This document shows, piece by piece, positions 17,034 through 25,396 of a stretch of 64,000 nucleotides of DNA; position 1 is the first letter of the stretch, and each line of letters starts with the position of its first letter. Position numbers and translations under genes: made by a program. Under the pieces are notes generated by a model. That model saw only the letters and a program-made list of their open reading frames with translations, ran no database searches and was not told where the DNA came from. The stretch spans positions 5,807,485-5,871,484 of the forward strand of contig AP024096.1 of the NCBI GenBank assembly GCA_015099395.1, written 5' to 3'. Origin of the DNA: Ktedonobacteria bacterium brp13. Its GTDB lineage: Bacteria; Chloroflexota; Ktedonobacteria; Ktedonobacterales; Ktedonobacteraceae.

Positions 17034-17365
17034 ACGACAAAAGTTACTAGCATCATCTTTGCTACAATGAAACAGGAATTATTTCTTACTATAATGGCTC
17101 TTCACGAAATTATTGAAAAAATGAATAAAAAATGGTATTATCAATATATTCAAATTTCTACCATGTATAACAATATATCTATGTGTTGGCGTTGCCACAT
17201 GCTGGTGTCACGCCAACAACTATTGAGAGGATTTCCATGCCGCAATGTATATCATCTGCTGAGGTACGGCTGGGGTCTAGGTAGCCCTAGTAGCTATTAC
17301 CATCCTAGAAATTGCCACGCTGTTAAATTAACGACTCTCATGAGTCTTTATAAATAGAGAAAGCG
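17034..17365. other. AT-rich intergenic stretch, start of inverted repeat
   Basis: No gene is supported; the open frame at 17067-17357 has no ribosome site or domain. From about 17303 the sequence is homologous to the inverted copy ending at about 23107. It includes GTTAAATTAAC at 17322-17332, matching the longer palindrome at 23066-23082. Confidence 0.5.
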
Positions 17366-17373
17366 TTTCGAGC

Positions 17374-17591
17374 GGTAGAACTCCATTAAATGGTGAAGGA
17401 TCGGAAGGGAACAGAGACGTTCGCGTAAAAAATCGCAAATAATCACAAAAACAGGAAATGTTGCTAATACTTGTCCCCCTCTTTGAGGGGGACAAGTGCA
17501 TAACCATTATCTCCTATAATTTCTACCTTTTTAAAGGGGAGATGCATTTGTAAAAAGCAGTGAGGACTTCACCACTTGCTGTGACTCTATC
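17374..17591. mobile_element. 218-bp short form of the transposed element, 8-bp target duplication
   Basis: TTTCGAGC occurs directly on both sides (17366-17373 and 17592-17599). The inverted paralogous locus near 23030 has a single copy of TTTCGAGC joined straight to TTTTTATGG, so it is the empty site. The ends match those of 3449-4175 in reverse orientation. The inside keeps only a perfect 29-bp palindrome, with arms ACTTGTCCCCCTC and GAGGGGGACAAGT (17469-17497), where the longer element has a 540-bp insert. Confidence 0.85.
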
Positions 17592-17656
17592 TTTCGAGCT
17601 TTTTATGGTTATTTTTTATGGTTATTTTTATGGCTATTTAGTAAACAGAGGTTGCA

Positions 17657-18781
17657 ATGTCTATAAATTTGAACCCGACAAGACAGGGGGCGCTCGTGAA
17701 CCAATGGTATAAGTGGTTTGGGCCAGCCCCGGTCGCACCAGATGCCTCATTCAAACAAAGAGATGCGGTACGAAGAGCTCAAACAGCGAGCTGGATCTTA
17801 TTAGTCGTGATTATTCTGGTGCTTCTGCCAATTCCTGAGGTCCTCGATAAGCCGTTCGTGCTCATTCCTATTTTTATTGTTGCAGTGTGTGATGTTGTTG
17901 CGCTTATACTGAACAAATACAAGCAGACGAAAGCGGCTGGCATCATCGTCATTATTACCATCAATTTTGGACTCCTTGGCACACTGCTGTCTGTGCCTGG
18001 TGGTATGCCAGTAGCGGACTTACCCGTATTGGATTTGTTAATCCAGTCGGTGATTGTCGCCGCCTGCATGCTTGGAGCAGGCTGGAGCTTTGTATTGATG
18101 TTTGTCAATATTGGCATTATCTTCGGCCTCTTGCATTCTCCTGCTATTTCCCCAGAGCTGCGAGCTGCGTATGCCCTGAATCCCAATGTGTTCATCCAGG
18201 CGGTGGAAGTGGAAGCGATGGTTGCGGTGATCGTCTTTATTCTGGTCTATTTCTCCGACCGAGCGATTGCGAACCTGGACCGCTCAGAAGAGATTGTCGC
18301 CATGGAACGTCAAGAGTTGCAGAGGCAGCAGGAGGAGCTGAATCTGAAGCAGCAACTGGATGAGGGCATTCGGCAATTGATGGATACCCACACGCAGGTG
18401 GCAAACGGCAACTATGGGGCCCGCGCTCCCCTGGCCCAGGATAATGTCCTCTGGCGTGTGGCGTATTCGCTGAATACGCTGCTGGCAAGGCTGGCGAGTA
18501 ATGCCAATCTTGAGCAAGAACGATATCAAGAACGGCGCGCCATCCGTCAACTTGCAGAGAACCTTATGCGTGGCACGACGCCGCAGCGCACAGGAACCGC
18601 TCTTGATGAAGTCATTGTCGCCTTGACAACTCGAGCAAGCAATCAACCGCCTCGATCTGTCTCGCCTGTTCAGCCTGCTCGGATTGTTCCGGCTGCCCCG
18701 AACTCGGAACCGCTACAAAACCCCATCCAGAGACAATATGATGATGCGAGCTGGCGACAGAGAAGCGATCCCAGGATCTAG
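17657..18781 (+). CDS. Six-TM membrane protein with cytoplasmic HAMP-like/coiled-coil tail, copy 1
   Basis: The 374-residue product belongs to no family I can name. After a short N-terminus with WYKWFGPAP there are about six transmembrane helices (first WILLVVIILVLLPI, last VEAMVAVIVFILVYF). A basic/acidic coiled coil follows (RSEEIVAMERQELQRQQEELNLKQQLDEGI), then VANGNYGARAPLAQDNVLWRVAYSLNTLLARLA, which looks like a HAMP-type linker. The C-terminus is a polar Pro/Gln-rich tail. The layout resembles the input half of a sensor without a kinase. A near-identical copy lies inverted at 21846-22970. In this copy a 218-bp mobile element sits 65 bp upstream of the ATG and may have altered its promoter. 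Confidence 0.75.
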   Translation: MSINLNPTRQGALVNQWYKWFGPAPVAPDASFKQRDAVRRAQTASWILLVVIILVLLPIPEVLDKPFVLIPIFIVAVCDVVALILNKYKQTKAAGIIVIITINFGLLGTLLSVPGGMPVADLPVLDLLIQSVIVAACMLGAGWSFVLMFVNIGIIFGLLHSPAISPELRAAYALNPNVFIQAVEVEAMVAVIVFILVYFSDRAIANLDRSEEIVAMERQELQRQQEELNLKQQLDEGIRQLMDTHTQVANGNYGARAPLAQDNVLWRVAYSLNTLLARLASNANLEQERYQERRAIRQLAENLMRGTTPQRTGTALDEVIVALTTRASNQPPRSVSPVQPARIVPAAPNSEPLQNPIQRQYDDASWRQRSDPRI

Positions 18782-18823
18782 GGTCAACAAGAACAAGAGA
18801 GTTTACTGTACAGACACAGACAT

Positions 18824-18866
18824 AAGAAACTGGCGTACCGTGTTCAGGTACGCCAGTTTCTTTCCC
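18824..18866. terminator. Bidirectional terminator hairpin
   Basis: AAGAAACTGGCGTACC pairs perfectly with GGTACGCCAGTTTCTT across a seven-base loop. It lies between the convergent six-TM gene and the monooxygenase gene and can serve both. Confidence 0.85.
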
Positions 18867-18876
18867 CTCAGGATAT

Positions 18877-19218
18877 TTATAAGGGATCTACACTCGTGTT
18901 GTTTGCAGAGAAAACAACGTGACTATAAATGCGTTCGTTGCTGGTTGAAAGTTGCAGGCAACGCTGCATGAGTTGACGATGACCAGGCTGCTTCAACATT
19001 GCCCCTTGCTCCTCTTGTGTGCCATTGTACACTGCATAGTTGAATACCTCAGTTTTATCAAAACTTGCATGAAAAGTTGCACTAACAAACCCAGGGTCTT
19101 TATAGATCGCCTGTGTGACTTCGTGCAGAACAGCAAGTAATTCGTCACAATTTTGTGGCTCAACGCGGAAAATATTGAGCATCACAAACTGCGTTTTATT
19201 TTCCTCTGTGGATGGCAT
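18877..19218 (-). CDS. Antibiotic biosynthesis monooxygenase (ABM) domain protein
   Basis: The 113 residues form one ferredoxin-like ABM unit: FVMLNIFRVEPQNCDELLAVLHEVTQAIYKDPGFVSATFHASFDKTEVFNYAVYNGTQEEQGAMLKQP. Such proteins dimerise and act as cofactor-free quinol monooxygenases or as heme-related or merely structural proteins, so the substrate cannot be given. AAGGAAC precedes the ATG. It lies 92 bp downstream of an MFS transporter on the same strand and opposite an SDR, suggesting a small detoxification or secondary-metabolism group between the arms of the inverted repeat. Confidence 0.8.
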   Translation of the reverse strand: MPSTEENKTQFVMLNIFRVEPQNCDELLAVLHEVTQAIYKDPGFVSATFHASFDKTEVFNYAVYNGTQEEQGAMLKQPGHRQLMQRCLQLSTSNERIYSHVVFSANNTSVDPL

Positions 19219-19310
19219 ATCAAGTTCCTTCCTTATGTATACATCTTGTGAGGTTGCTCGACCCCTTTGACATCAATCAAACAGGTACATTCCTGTCTCT
19301 ATGTATGAGA

Positions 19311-20741
19311 CTATTCGAGTTCTTCTAGTGAGTAGTGAGCTGTCTCCTGGCTAAGGAAGAGACAGATGAGTAATGCGATCACACCAAGTGCGCCGAGCAG
19401 TGCAAAGATGGCGCTGATATTGACCAGTATACCAAGGATAATGGGAGCGATAATGCTGGCAATGGCATTGACGCATTTACTCAGGCTAAACGCGGATGCA
19501 CGCATATGAGTGGGGTAGATCTCATTGGTATAGAGGAAATTCATGATGACGACACAATACGCACCACTTGCCATGATAAACCCACCGATGATTAGTGAAA
19601 TCCAGTTGACATAGTGGAGAGGACCAAAGCAAAGAGTGACAATCAGAGCCCCCACCGCAATGGCAAGGAAACATACTTCATAGATACGTTTGCGTCCATA
19701 TTGATCCACGACTGCCGCGATGGCAAAAAGCAGAATGAGCGTGATGATACCGAATGCCAGCTCTACTAACTGGCTCTGCTGGATGCTAAGGCCGGTCTCT
19801 GCTGCGAGGGTTGGCAACCAGCCAAAGAAGCCAGCCAGGACAAAGCCAGGGACAAACCACTGGACCCAGGAGACCACCGTTCTGCGTCCATAGCGTGAAA
19901 AGATCTCGCTGAGATTGATGCGTGATGTCTGGGTATGGGACTGTGATTTGGGTGCTGCCAATTCACCATAGCGTGCGACAGCTTGCTCTTCTAGCGTATT
20001 GATAGTAGCCTCTGCCGGCTTGAAAAGCTTTTTATTGAGTTGCCAGCGTACAGATTCTTTTACCCCAAGGATGACAAACGGGATCAGCAGGAGAGGGAGA
20101 GCACCAACTGCGAGTACCAGACGCCATCCCAAGCCAGGTCCGGCTAGCGGCAAAATAATGATAGTGACGAGCGGCGCAAAACTAAAACCGATGGCGTAAA
20201 ATATCTGCATACGCATGGAGTTGCGACCACGGAGCATCGATGGCATATATTCACTAAAGAGGACGGTCGCCGTTGGTGTACACCCACCGATGCCTACACC
20301 CGTCAGGATACGAGCGATTAGCAACCAGGTGAAATTTTGCGCACAGGCTGTGACAATGCTAAGTAGACCAATGAAAGCCAATGCAATGATGAGTGCGCGT
20401 TTGCGCCCAAATTTATCGCCAAGAATGCCAAAGATAGGTGCACCAATCATCTGCCCGGCATACACAGAAGCTAGTAGAATGCCGAGAAGCGCAGGACTAA
20501 CATGAAAAGATGCGACAATGAGTGTTGCTACAACCGCGACAAGGATAGTATCAGCTCCTTCTGTGAGGAGCGAAAGTCCAATGATCGTAGATAAATTTCG
20601 ATGAAAAGGGAGATTGGGGAGCCGATCAAGGCGTGCAATCAGATTGCCTTCTTTTGTGTCTTGCTCTGCATCTAATACTTCTACCGTCTGTAGAAAAGAG
20701 GCAGTGCCTTTGACATTTGTTCTAGGGATATCGTGCTGCAT
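19311..20741 (-). CDS. MFS transporter, sugar/metabolite:H+ symporter type
   Basis: The 476-residue protein has 12 predicted membrane helices. The two internal repeats carry the MFS signature loops GDKFGRKRALI between TM2 and TM3 and DQYGRKRIYE between TM8 and TM9. ILTGVGIGGCTPTATVLFSEYMPSMLRGR is typical of the AAHS/sugar-porter clades that move aromatic acids or sugars. A roughly 60-residue cytoplasmic N-terminus and a central loop separate the halves. The ATG follows AGAAGG. Substrate unknown; the neighbouring SDR and monooxygenase suggest an aromatic or carbonyl compound, which is a guess. Confidence 0.88.
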   Translation of the reverse strand: MQHDIPRTNVKGTASFLQTVEVLDAEQDTKEGNLIARLDRLPNLPFHRNLSTIIGLSLLTEGADTILVAVVATLIVASFHVSPALLGILLASVYAGQMIGAPIFGILGDKFGRKRALIIALAFIGLLSIVTACAQNFTWLLIARILTGVGIGGCTPTATVLFSEYMPSMLRGRNSMRMQIFYAIGFSFAPLVTIIILPLAGPGLGWRLVLAVGALPLLLIPFVILGVKESVRWQLNKKLFKPAEATINTLEEQAVARYGELAAPKSQSHTQTSRINLSEIFSRYGRRTVVSWVQWFVPGFVLAGFFGWLPTLAAETGLSIQQSQLVELAFGIITLILLFAIAAVVDQYGRKRIYEVCFLAIAVGALIVTLCFGPLHYVNWISLIIGGFIMASGAYCVVIMNFLYTNEIYPTHMRASAFSLSKCVNAIASIIAPIILGILVNISAIFALLGALGVIALLICLFLSQETAHYSLEELE

Positions 20742-20963
20742 TTAAGATCCTTCTGTTATGCAAATAGACGTAAAGAATAAGAGTAAATTTCAGACTCTCT
20801 TTCTATTTATCACTTGTATTATATATCTCTATGAAACCACATTAGCTACTTTTTAGCAATACAACATCTTTTTTTATCCAATTATGTTACCTTTATAAAG
20901 TGAGTATTTGTTTGTTTTATTTTTCTTGAGTCGGTAAAAATTGATAATTGGAGTAGAGAGATC

Positions 20964-21713
20964 ATGGATAGTCGTGTTGTACTCGTGACAGGTGCGAGTA
21001 GAGGTATTGGTGCGGCAACTGCCAGGCTTTTTGCCGCAAAGGGTGCTGCTGTCTGTGTGAACTATTATCAGAGTGAAGCGGCTGCAAAGGCCATTGTTGA
21101 AGAGATTGAAGCCCAGGGTGGTACCGCGCTTGCTATTCGTGCAAGTGTTGACAATGCGCAAGAAGTTGCTGCCATGGTGCAGCAAGTAGAGGAGCAGCTT
21201 GGCCCTATTACCACCCTGGTCATGAACGCAGCCCCAATGAAGAAATTTGTCTTTTCCGCTTTTGTTGAGTTTGCATGGGATACGTTCCAAGACATGGTGC
21301 TGGGAGAACTTGCTGGTGTGTATTTCCCTGCCCAAGCGGTTGCCCCTCTCATGATCAAACGTGGACGCGGCAACATGATTGCCATCAGCAGCAATGTGTC
21401 ACGTATCCCTTTTGAGGGGAACGCTGCGCATGCCGCCGGCAAGTCTGGGGTTGATGCCCTGGTCAAAGTGCTCGCACGCGAGTTGGGACCACATGGTATC
21501 CGTGTCAACACGGTTGCCCCTGGCCTGGTGATGACAGAAGCGATAACACACTGGCCCCCGGCGCGTTTGGAGGCCATGAAGCGAGCCATCCCTATGGGCC
21601 GTATTGCGCAACCTGAAGACGTTGCGGGCATGGTCTACTTGCTTGCTCAGGATGAGGCCGGTTTTGTGACTGGCAGCTATATCTCTGTCAGTGGTGGTAA
21701 CTTCATGCCATAA
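20964..21713 (+). CDS. Divergent short-chain dehydrogenase/reductase
   Basis: The 249 residues show the Rossmann cofactor site VTGASRGIGAATARLF and the SDR pattern through VNTVAPGLVMTEA and YISVSGGNFMP. The catalytic region is odd. The usual NNAG motif reads MNAAP, and in the YxxxK position the residues are HAAGK, so the catalytic Tyr is replaced by His while Lys is kept; the Ser (ISSNVS) is present. Either His serves in its place or the protein is not a normal reductase. The closest classical relatives are FabG-like 3-oxoacyl reductases. It is divergent from the MFS gene, with 222 bp between them. Confidence 0.85.
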   Translation: MDSRVVLVTGASRGIGAATARLFAAKGAAVCVNYYQSEAAAKAIVEEIEAQGGTALAIRASVDNAQEVAAMVQQVEEQLGPITTLVMNAAPMKKFVFSAFVEFAWDTFQDMVLGELAGVYFPAQAVAPLMIKRGRGNMIAISSNVSRIPFEGNAAHAAGKSGVDALVKVLARELGPHGIRVNTVAPGLVMTEAITHWPPARLEAMKRAIPMGRIAQPEDVAGMVYLLAQDEAGFVTGSYISVSGGNFMP

Positions 21714-21764
21714 GTAACGTGAAGATGGTTCGCACCAAAGCGTTACACGAGCTTATAACGCGAA

Positions 21765-21799
21765 AGGACACGCCATTGTTCCTGGTCCTGGTGTGTCCT
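21765..21799 (+). terminator. Hairpin after the SDR gene
   Basis: AGGACACGCCA pairs with TGGTGTGTCCT with one G-T pair, 50 bp past the SDR stop. No long T-run follows, so termination is plausible but not strong. Confidence 0.5.
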
Positions 21800-21845
21800 A
21801 CTTCACTTAGTTTCCTTTGGAGCGCTCTCACTGCCTTCTGGGCTT

Positions 21846-22970
21846 CTAAATCCTGGGATCTCTTCTCTGTTGCCAGCTCGCGTCATCATATTGTCTCTGG
21901 GAGGGGTTTTGTAGCGGTTCTGAGTTCGGAGCAGCCGAAGTAATTGGAGTAGGCTGAACAGGCGGGACAGATCGAGGCGGTTGATTGCTTGCTCGAGTTG
22001 TCAAGGCGACAATGACTTCATCAAGAGCGGTTCCTGTGCGCTGCGGCGTCGTGCCACGCATAAGGTTCTCTGCAAGTTGATGGATGGCGCGCCGTTCTTG
22101 ATACCGTTCTTGCTCAAGATTGGCATTACTCGCCAGCCTTGCCAGCAGCGTATTCAGCGAATACGCCACACGCCAGAGGACATTATCCTGGGCCAGGGGA
22201 GCGCGGGCCCCATAGTTGCCGTTTGCCACCTGTGTGTGAGTATCCATCAATTGCCGAATGCCCTCATCCAGTTGCTGCTTCAGATTCAGCTCCTCCTGCT
22301 GCCTCTGCAACTCTTGACGTTCCATGGCGACAATCTCTTCTGAGCGGTCCAGGTTCGCAATCGCTCGGTCGGAGAAATAGACCAGAATAAAGACGATCAC
22401 CGCAACCATCGCTTCCACTTCCACCGCCTGGATGAACACATTGGGATTCAGGGCATACGCAGCTCGCAGCTCTGGGGAAATAGCAGGAGAATGCAAGAGG
22501 CCGAAGATAATGCCAATATTGACAAACATCAATACAAAGCTCCAGCCTGCTCCAAGCATGCAGGCGGCGACAATCACCGACTGGATTAACAAATCCAATA
22601 CGGGTAAGTCCGCTACTGGCATACCACCAGGCACAGACAGCAGTGTGCCAAGGAGTCCAAAATTGATGGTAATAATAACGATGATGCCAGCCGCTTTCGT
22701 CTGCTTGTATTTGTTCAGTATAAGCGCAACAACATCACACACTGCAACAATAAAAATAGGAATGAGCACGAACGGCTTATCGAGGATCTCAGGAATTGGC
22801 AGAAGCACCAGAATAATCACGACTAATAAGATCCAGCTCGCTGTTTGAGCTCTTCGTACCGCATCCCTTTGTTTGAATGAGGCATCTGGTGCGACCGGGG
22901 CTGGCCCAAACCACTTATACCATTGGTTCACGAGCGCCCCCTGTCTTGTCGGGTTCAAATTTATAGACAT
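21846..22970 (-). CDS. Six-TM membrane protein with HAMP-like/coiled-coil tail, copy 2
   Basis: This 374-residue product is nearly identical to that at 17657-18781. Differences I can see include Ile for Val in PIPEILDK, His for Arg in RRAIHQLAEN, and a few in the tail (VPPVQPTPITSAAPN against VSPVQPARIVPAAPN). They are concentrated in the last 45 residues. Topology and family remarks are as for copy 1. Upstream on the minus strand the promoter region lacks the 218-bp insertion and keeps a perfect palindrome at 23066-23082. Confidence 0.75.
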   Translation of the reverse strand: MSINLNPTRQGALVNQWYKWFGPAPVAPDASFKQRDAVRRAQTASWILLVVIILVLLPIPEILDKPFVLIPIFIVAVCDVVALILNKYKQTKAAGIIVIITINFGLLGTLLSVPGGMPVADLPVLDLLIQSVIVAACMLGAGWSFVLMFVNIGIIFGLLHSPAISPELRAAYALNPNVFIQAVEVEAMVAVIVFILVYFSDRAIANLDRSEEIVAMERQELQRQQEELNLKQQLDEGIRQLMDTHTQVANGNYGARAPLAQDNVLWRVAYSLNTLLARLASNANLEQERYQERRAIHQLAENLMRGTTPQRTGTALDEVIVALTTRASNQPPRSVPPVQPTPITSAAPNSEPLQNPSQRQYDDASWQQRRDPRI

Positions 22971-23065
22971 TGCAACCTCTGTTTACTAAATAGCCATAAA
23001 AATAACCATAAAAAAGAACCATAAAAAGCTCGAAATGCTTTCTCTACTTATAAAGACTCATGAAA

Positions 23066-23082
23066 GCCGTTAATTTAACGGC
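23066..23082. promoter_or_regulatory. 8-1-8 palindrome upstream of membrane protein copy 2
   Basis: GCCGTTAA, one base, TTAACGGC. It lies about 96 bp before the ATG of copy 2. Copy 1 retains only a GTTAAATTAAC core at 17322-17332. A dimeric regulator site is the simplest reading. Confidence 0.4.
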
Positions 23083-23282
23083 GTAGCAACTGAGTAGCAA
23101 TTTCTAGCCAGGCAAAATCATACCATATATTTACTCCATCTTCTCTGCTTGCTCCACCTACTTTTTTCACCTGGCATTCTCAATACTAGTTCCATCTAAA
23201 TTGCTTATTGATTTGCATCAATCTTGAAATAATGAGACAATTATCCTATAAACGCGAGAAGCGGAAACGAGGAAATAGTAGC

Positions 23283-24266
23283 ATGGAAAAATGGACGTAT
23301 ACAGAGGGATTACATGAGGTTGGGAATGGTACCTTTGCGTACCTCCAACCCTACCGCAAAGTGAGCGGCGCGGATAAATTGAGCGCCTGGGGCTGGTCAA
23401 ATGCGGGCCTAGTGGTAGATGGTCAAGGGAACGATGCACAAACGTTGCTGGTTGACACGCTCTACGACATCCCACTTACGCAGAAGATGCACAATACGAT
23501 GATCCAGGCGGTACCTGCTGCGGCGCACATTGATATTGTCGCTAATACGCACAGTAACGGTGATCATACGAACGGGAACATGCTCTTTAAAGAGTCAAAA
23601 ATTATTGCGTCCCTGGCGACCGTCGAAGAGATGAAAGCGGAGCCTGATCCATCTGTGATGGCGATGATTGCCGAAAAGGCACCCGCTGACGGACTCACTG
23701 GCATGACACTCAAGCCCTTTAATTTCCGTGGCATCCAGAAAACCTATGCCACGGAAACCTTTGATTCGGTAAAGACATTCAGCCTGGGGAGCAAAACGAT
23801 CACATTGATGAAGGTTGGCCCGGCCCATACCAAAGGAGACACACTCGTCTTTGTCCCCGAAGATAAAGTGTGTTACACCGGAGATATTATCTTTAATCAG
23901 GCACACCCGATCATCTGGGCTGGTCCAGTGCAGTCATGGATACAGGCTTGCGATACCATTCTGGCGCAGGATGTGAACATTATTGTTCCTGGACATGGCC
24001 CGATTGCCGGTCGTGAGGTTGTCTCCGAGATAAAAGACTACCTTGGATATATTTATGACGAAGCCAAGCAGCGCCATGATGCTGGCATGACGCCTCTAGA
24101 GGCTGCTAATGATATCTCTCTTGAGCGCTACGCCTCCTGGCTTGATGATGAGCGAATAATACCCAATGTGTTTGCCGTCTATCGAGAACTGGATGGCACA
24201 CCCGTAGAGAATGTGCACAAGCTTTTTGATTATATGGATGCCTGGACACGCGCAAGGAGGAAATAA
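23283..24266 (+). CDS. Metallo-beta-lactamase-fold hydrolase
   Basis: From the ATG at 23283 (GAGG ten bases upstream) there are 327 residues. The metal loop reads NTHSNGDHTNGN, that is HxNxDH with Asn in place of the second His of HxHxDH. Other ligands look intact: GPAHTKGDTLVFVPEDKVCYTGDIIF (His and the bridging Asp) and VPGHGP. The last 90 residues are helical (GYIYDEAKQRHDAGMTPLEAANDI). The fold suggests hydrolysis of an ester, lactone or sulfate-type bond. It shares an operon with an SDR whose ATG is one base after this stop, with AAGGAGG inside the end of this gene, so the two probably act in sequence. Confidence 0.85.
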   Translation: MEKWTYTEGLHEVGNGTFAYLQPYRKVSGADKLSAWGWSNAGLVVDGQGNDAQTLLVDTLYDIPLTQKMHNTMIQAVPAAAHIDIVANTHSNGDHTNGNMLFKESKIIASLATVEEMKAEPDPSVMAMIAEKAPADGLTGMTLKPFNFRGIQKTYATETFDSVKTFSLGSKTITLMKVGPAHTKGDTLVFVPEDKVCYTGDIIFNQAHPIIWAGPVQSWIQACDTILAQDVNIIVPGHGPIAGREVVSEIKDYLGYIYDEAKQRHDAGMTPLEAANDISLERYASWLDDERIIPNVFAVYRELDGTPVENVHKLFDYMDAWTRARRK

Positions 24267-24267
24267 T

Positions 24268-25059
24268 ATGCAACTCACAAACAAAGTGGCGATTGTCACC
24301 GGAGCATCTGGCGGTCTCGGACGCGCAATTGCTCTGGCTCTTGCAGCTCAGGGTGCTTCGCTCGTCTTAGCTAGCAGAAATACAGTAGCGCTTGAGGAGA
24401 CGCAACGACAACTCTCGCACATACAAGAACATGGTCAGCGTGCGATTGTGGTCCCCACGGATGTGCAGGATGAGGCGAGTGTGCAGCACCTTGTCGAGGA
24501 GACATTGCGTCAATTTGAGGGACGGATCGATATTCTGGTCTGCAATAGCGGGATTGCCGGTCCTACCGCCCCGTTGATAGAGGTGAAGATTGAGCAGTGG
24601 CAAGAGACCCTTGCCACGAACCTCACTGGTCCCTTTCTGTGCTGCCGCGCTGTCCTACCTACGATGCTGGAGCAACAAGCGGGATCGGTTATCTTGATCG
24701 GTTCCGGGACGGGAAAGCACCCCTTAATTGGTCGAACACCGTATGCCGCCAGCAAAATTGCGTTGGTGGGTATGGCTCGCACGTTAGCAATGGAAGTAGG
24801 GCCGAGTAATGTCCGCGTCAACGTCGTTTCTCCTGGTCCTCTGGATGGGGAACGCATCCAGGCGGTCCTCCAGAAACAGGCAGAGCTTCGGCATATGAGC
24901 TATGAGCAGATTAAAGCACAAGCGACGTCAGGTTCTGCGCTCAAGCGTTTTACTCCGGTGCAGGATGTTGCAGACACAGTGGTGTTTCTTGCCAGTGATC
25001 AGGCTGCTTCAATCACCGGTGAGGATATGAACGTTTCTGGCGGACTGGTGATGGTATAG
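24268..25059 (+). CDS. Short-chain dehydrogenase/reductase
   Basis: The ATG at 24268 is preceded by AAGGAGG and gives 263 residues. Cofactor motif VTGASGGLGRAIALAL, CNSGIAG in the NNAG position, catalytic Ser in LIGSGTG and YAASK with Tyr and Lys are all present, so this one should be an active NAD(P)-dependent oxidoreductase. The substrate loop (GPLDGERIQAVLQKQAELRHMSYEQIK) is typical of the classical SDR group. It follows the MBL-fold hydrolase by one base. It is followed by a strong terminator. Confidence 0.9.
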   Translation: MQLTNKVAIVTGASGGLGRAIALALAAQGASLVLASRNTVALEETQRQLSHIQEHGQRAIVVPTDVQDEASVQHLVEETLRQFEGRIDILVCNSGIAGPTAPLIEVKIEQWQETLATNLTGPFLCCRAVLPTMLEQQAGSVILIGSGTGKHPLIGRTPYAASKIALVGMARTLAMEVGPSNVRVNVVSPGPLDGERIQAVLQKQAELRHMSYEQIKAQATSGSALKRFTPVQDVADTVVFLASDQAASITGEDMNVSGGLVMV

Positions 25060-25118
25060 AAGTCGTGTCGGAGATGTCTGCGTTCTTCCAGCAGAACGCA
25101 GATAGATAGACAGACAAA

Positions 25119-25162
25119 GGGAACACAATAATCCTCTCCATTGTGTTCCCTCTCTTTTTTTG
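25119..25162 (+). terminator. Rho-independent terminator
   Basis: GGGAACACAAT pairs with ATTGTGTTCCC, and TCTCTTTTTTTG follows directly. It ends the MBL/SDR operon. The rest of 25060-25396 is AT-rich and shows nothing else beyond the promoter side of the next gene. Confidence 0.9.
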
Positions 25163-25396
25163 TTTTATTCTTTCCAATAAGTAAACAAAGTTGGCCTTTG
25201 AGTATTATATGATGAACTTTAGTATCTAAAGACTTGCCAAATTCAGCGCTGTACGTTAGCATGAGATTATTGAACAATGAAGTTTCATATAGATACTGTG
25301 AAAAGTTTATGAACGTAGTTCCCCTACAATAGTATATGCGCCAAAAATCGATTTTAAATAGAGAGCTCTATTGTTGTTATTCAGGAGAATGTGCAT

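Larger units (their letters stand above)
17303..18781 (+). repeat. Left arm of large inverted repeat
   Basis: It contains the first copy of the six-TM gene plus about 130 bp of upstream sequence, interrupted by the 218-bp mobile element. The inverted partner is 21846-23107. The two coding regions differ at only a handful of codons. Confidence 0.85.
21846..23107 (-). repeat. Right arm of large inverted repeat
   Basis: This is the inverted partner of 17303-18781, homologous from GCTAGAAATTGC near 23107 to the gene's stop codon. The roughly 3.06-kb segment between the arms could invert by homologous recombination. Confidence 0.85.

Noticed and set aside
17067..17357. 96-codon plus-strand frame
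   Set aside because: Tyr/Met/Arg-rich translation without domain; partly lies in the inverted-repeat flank.
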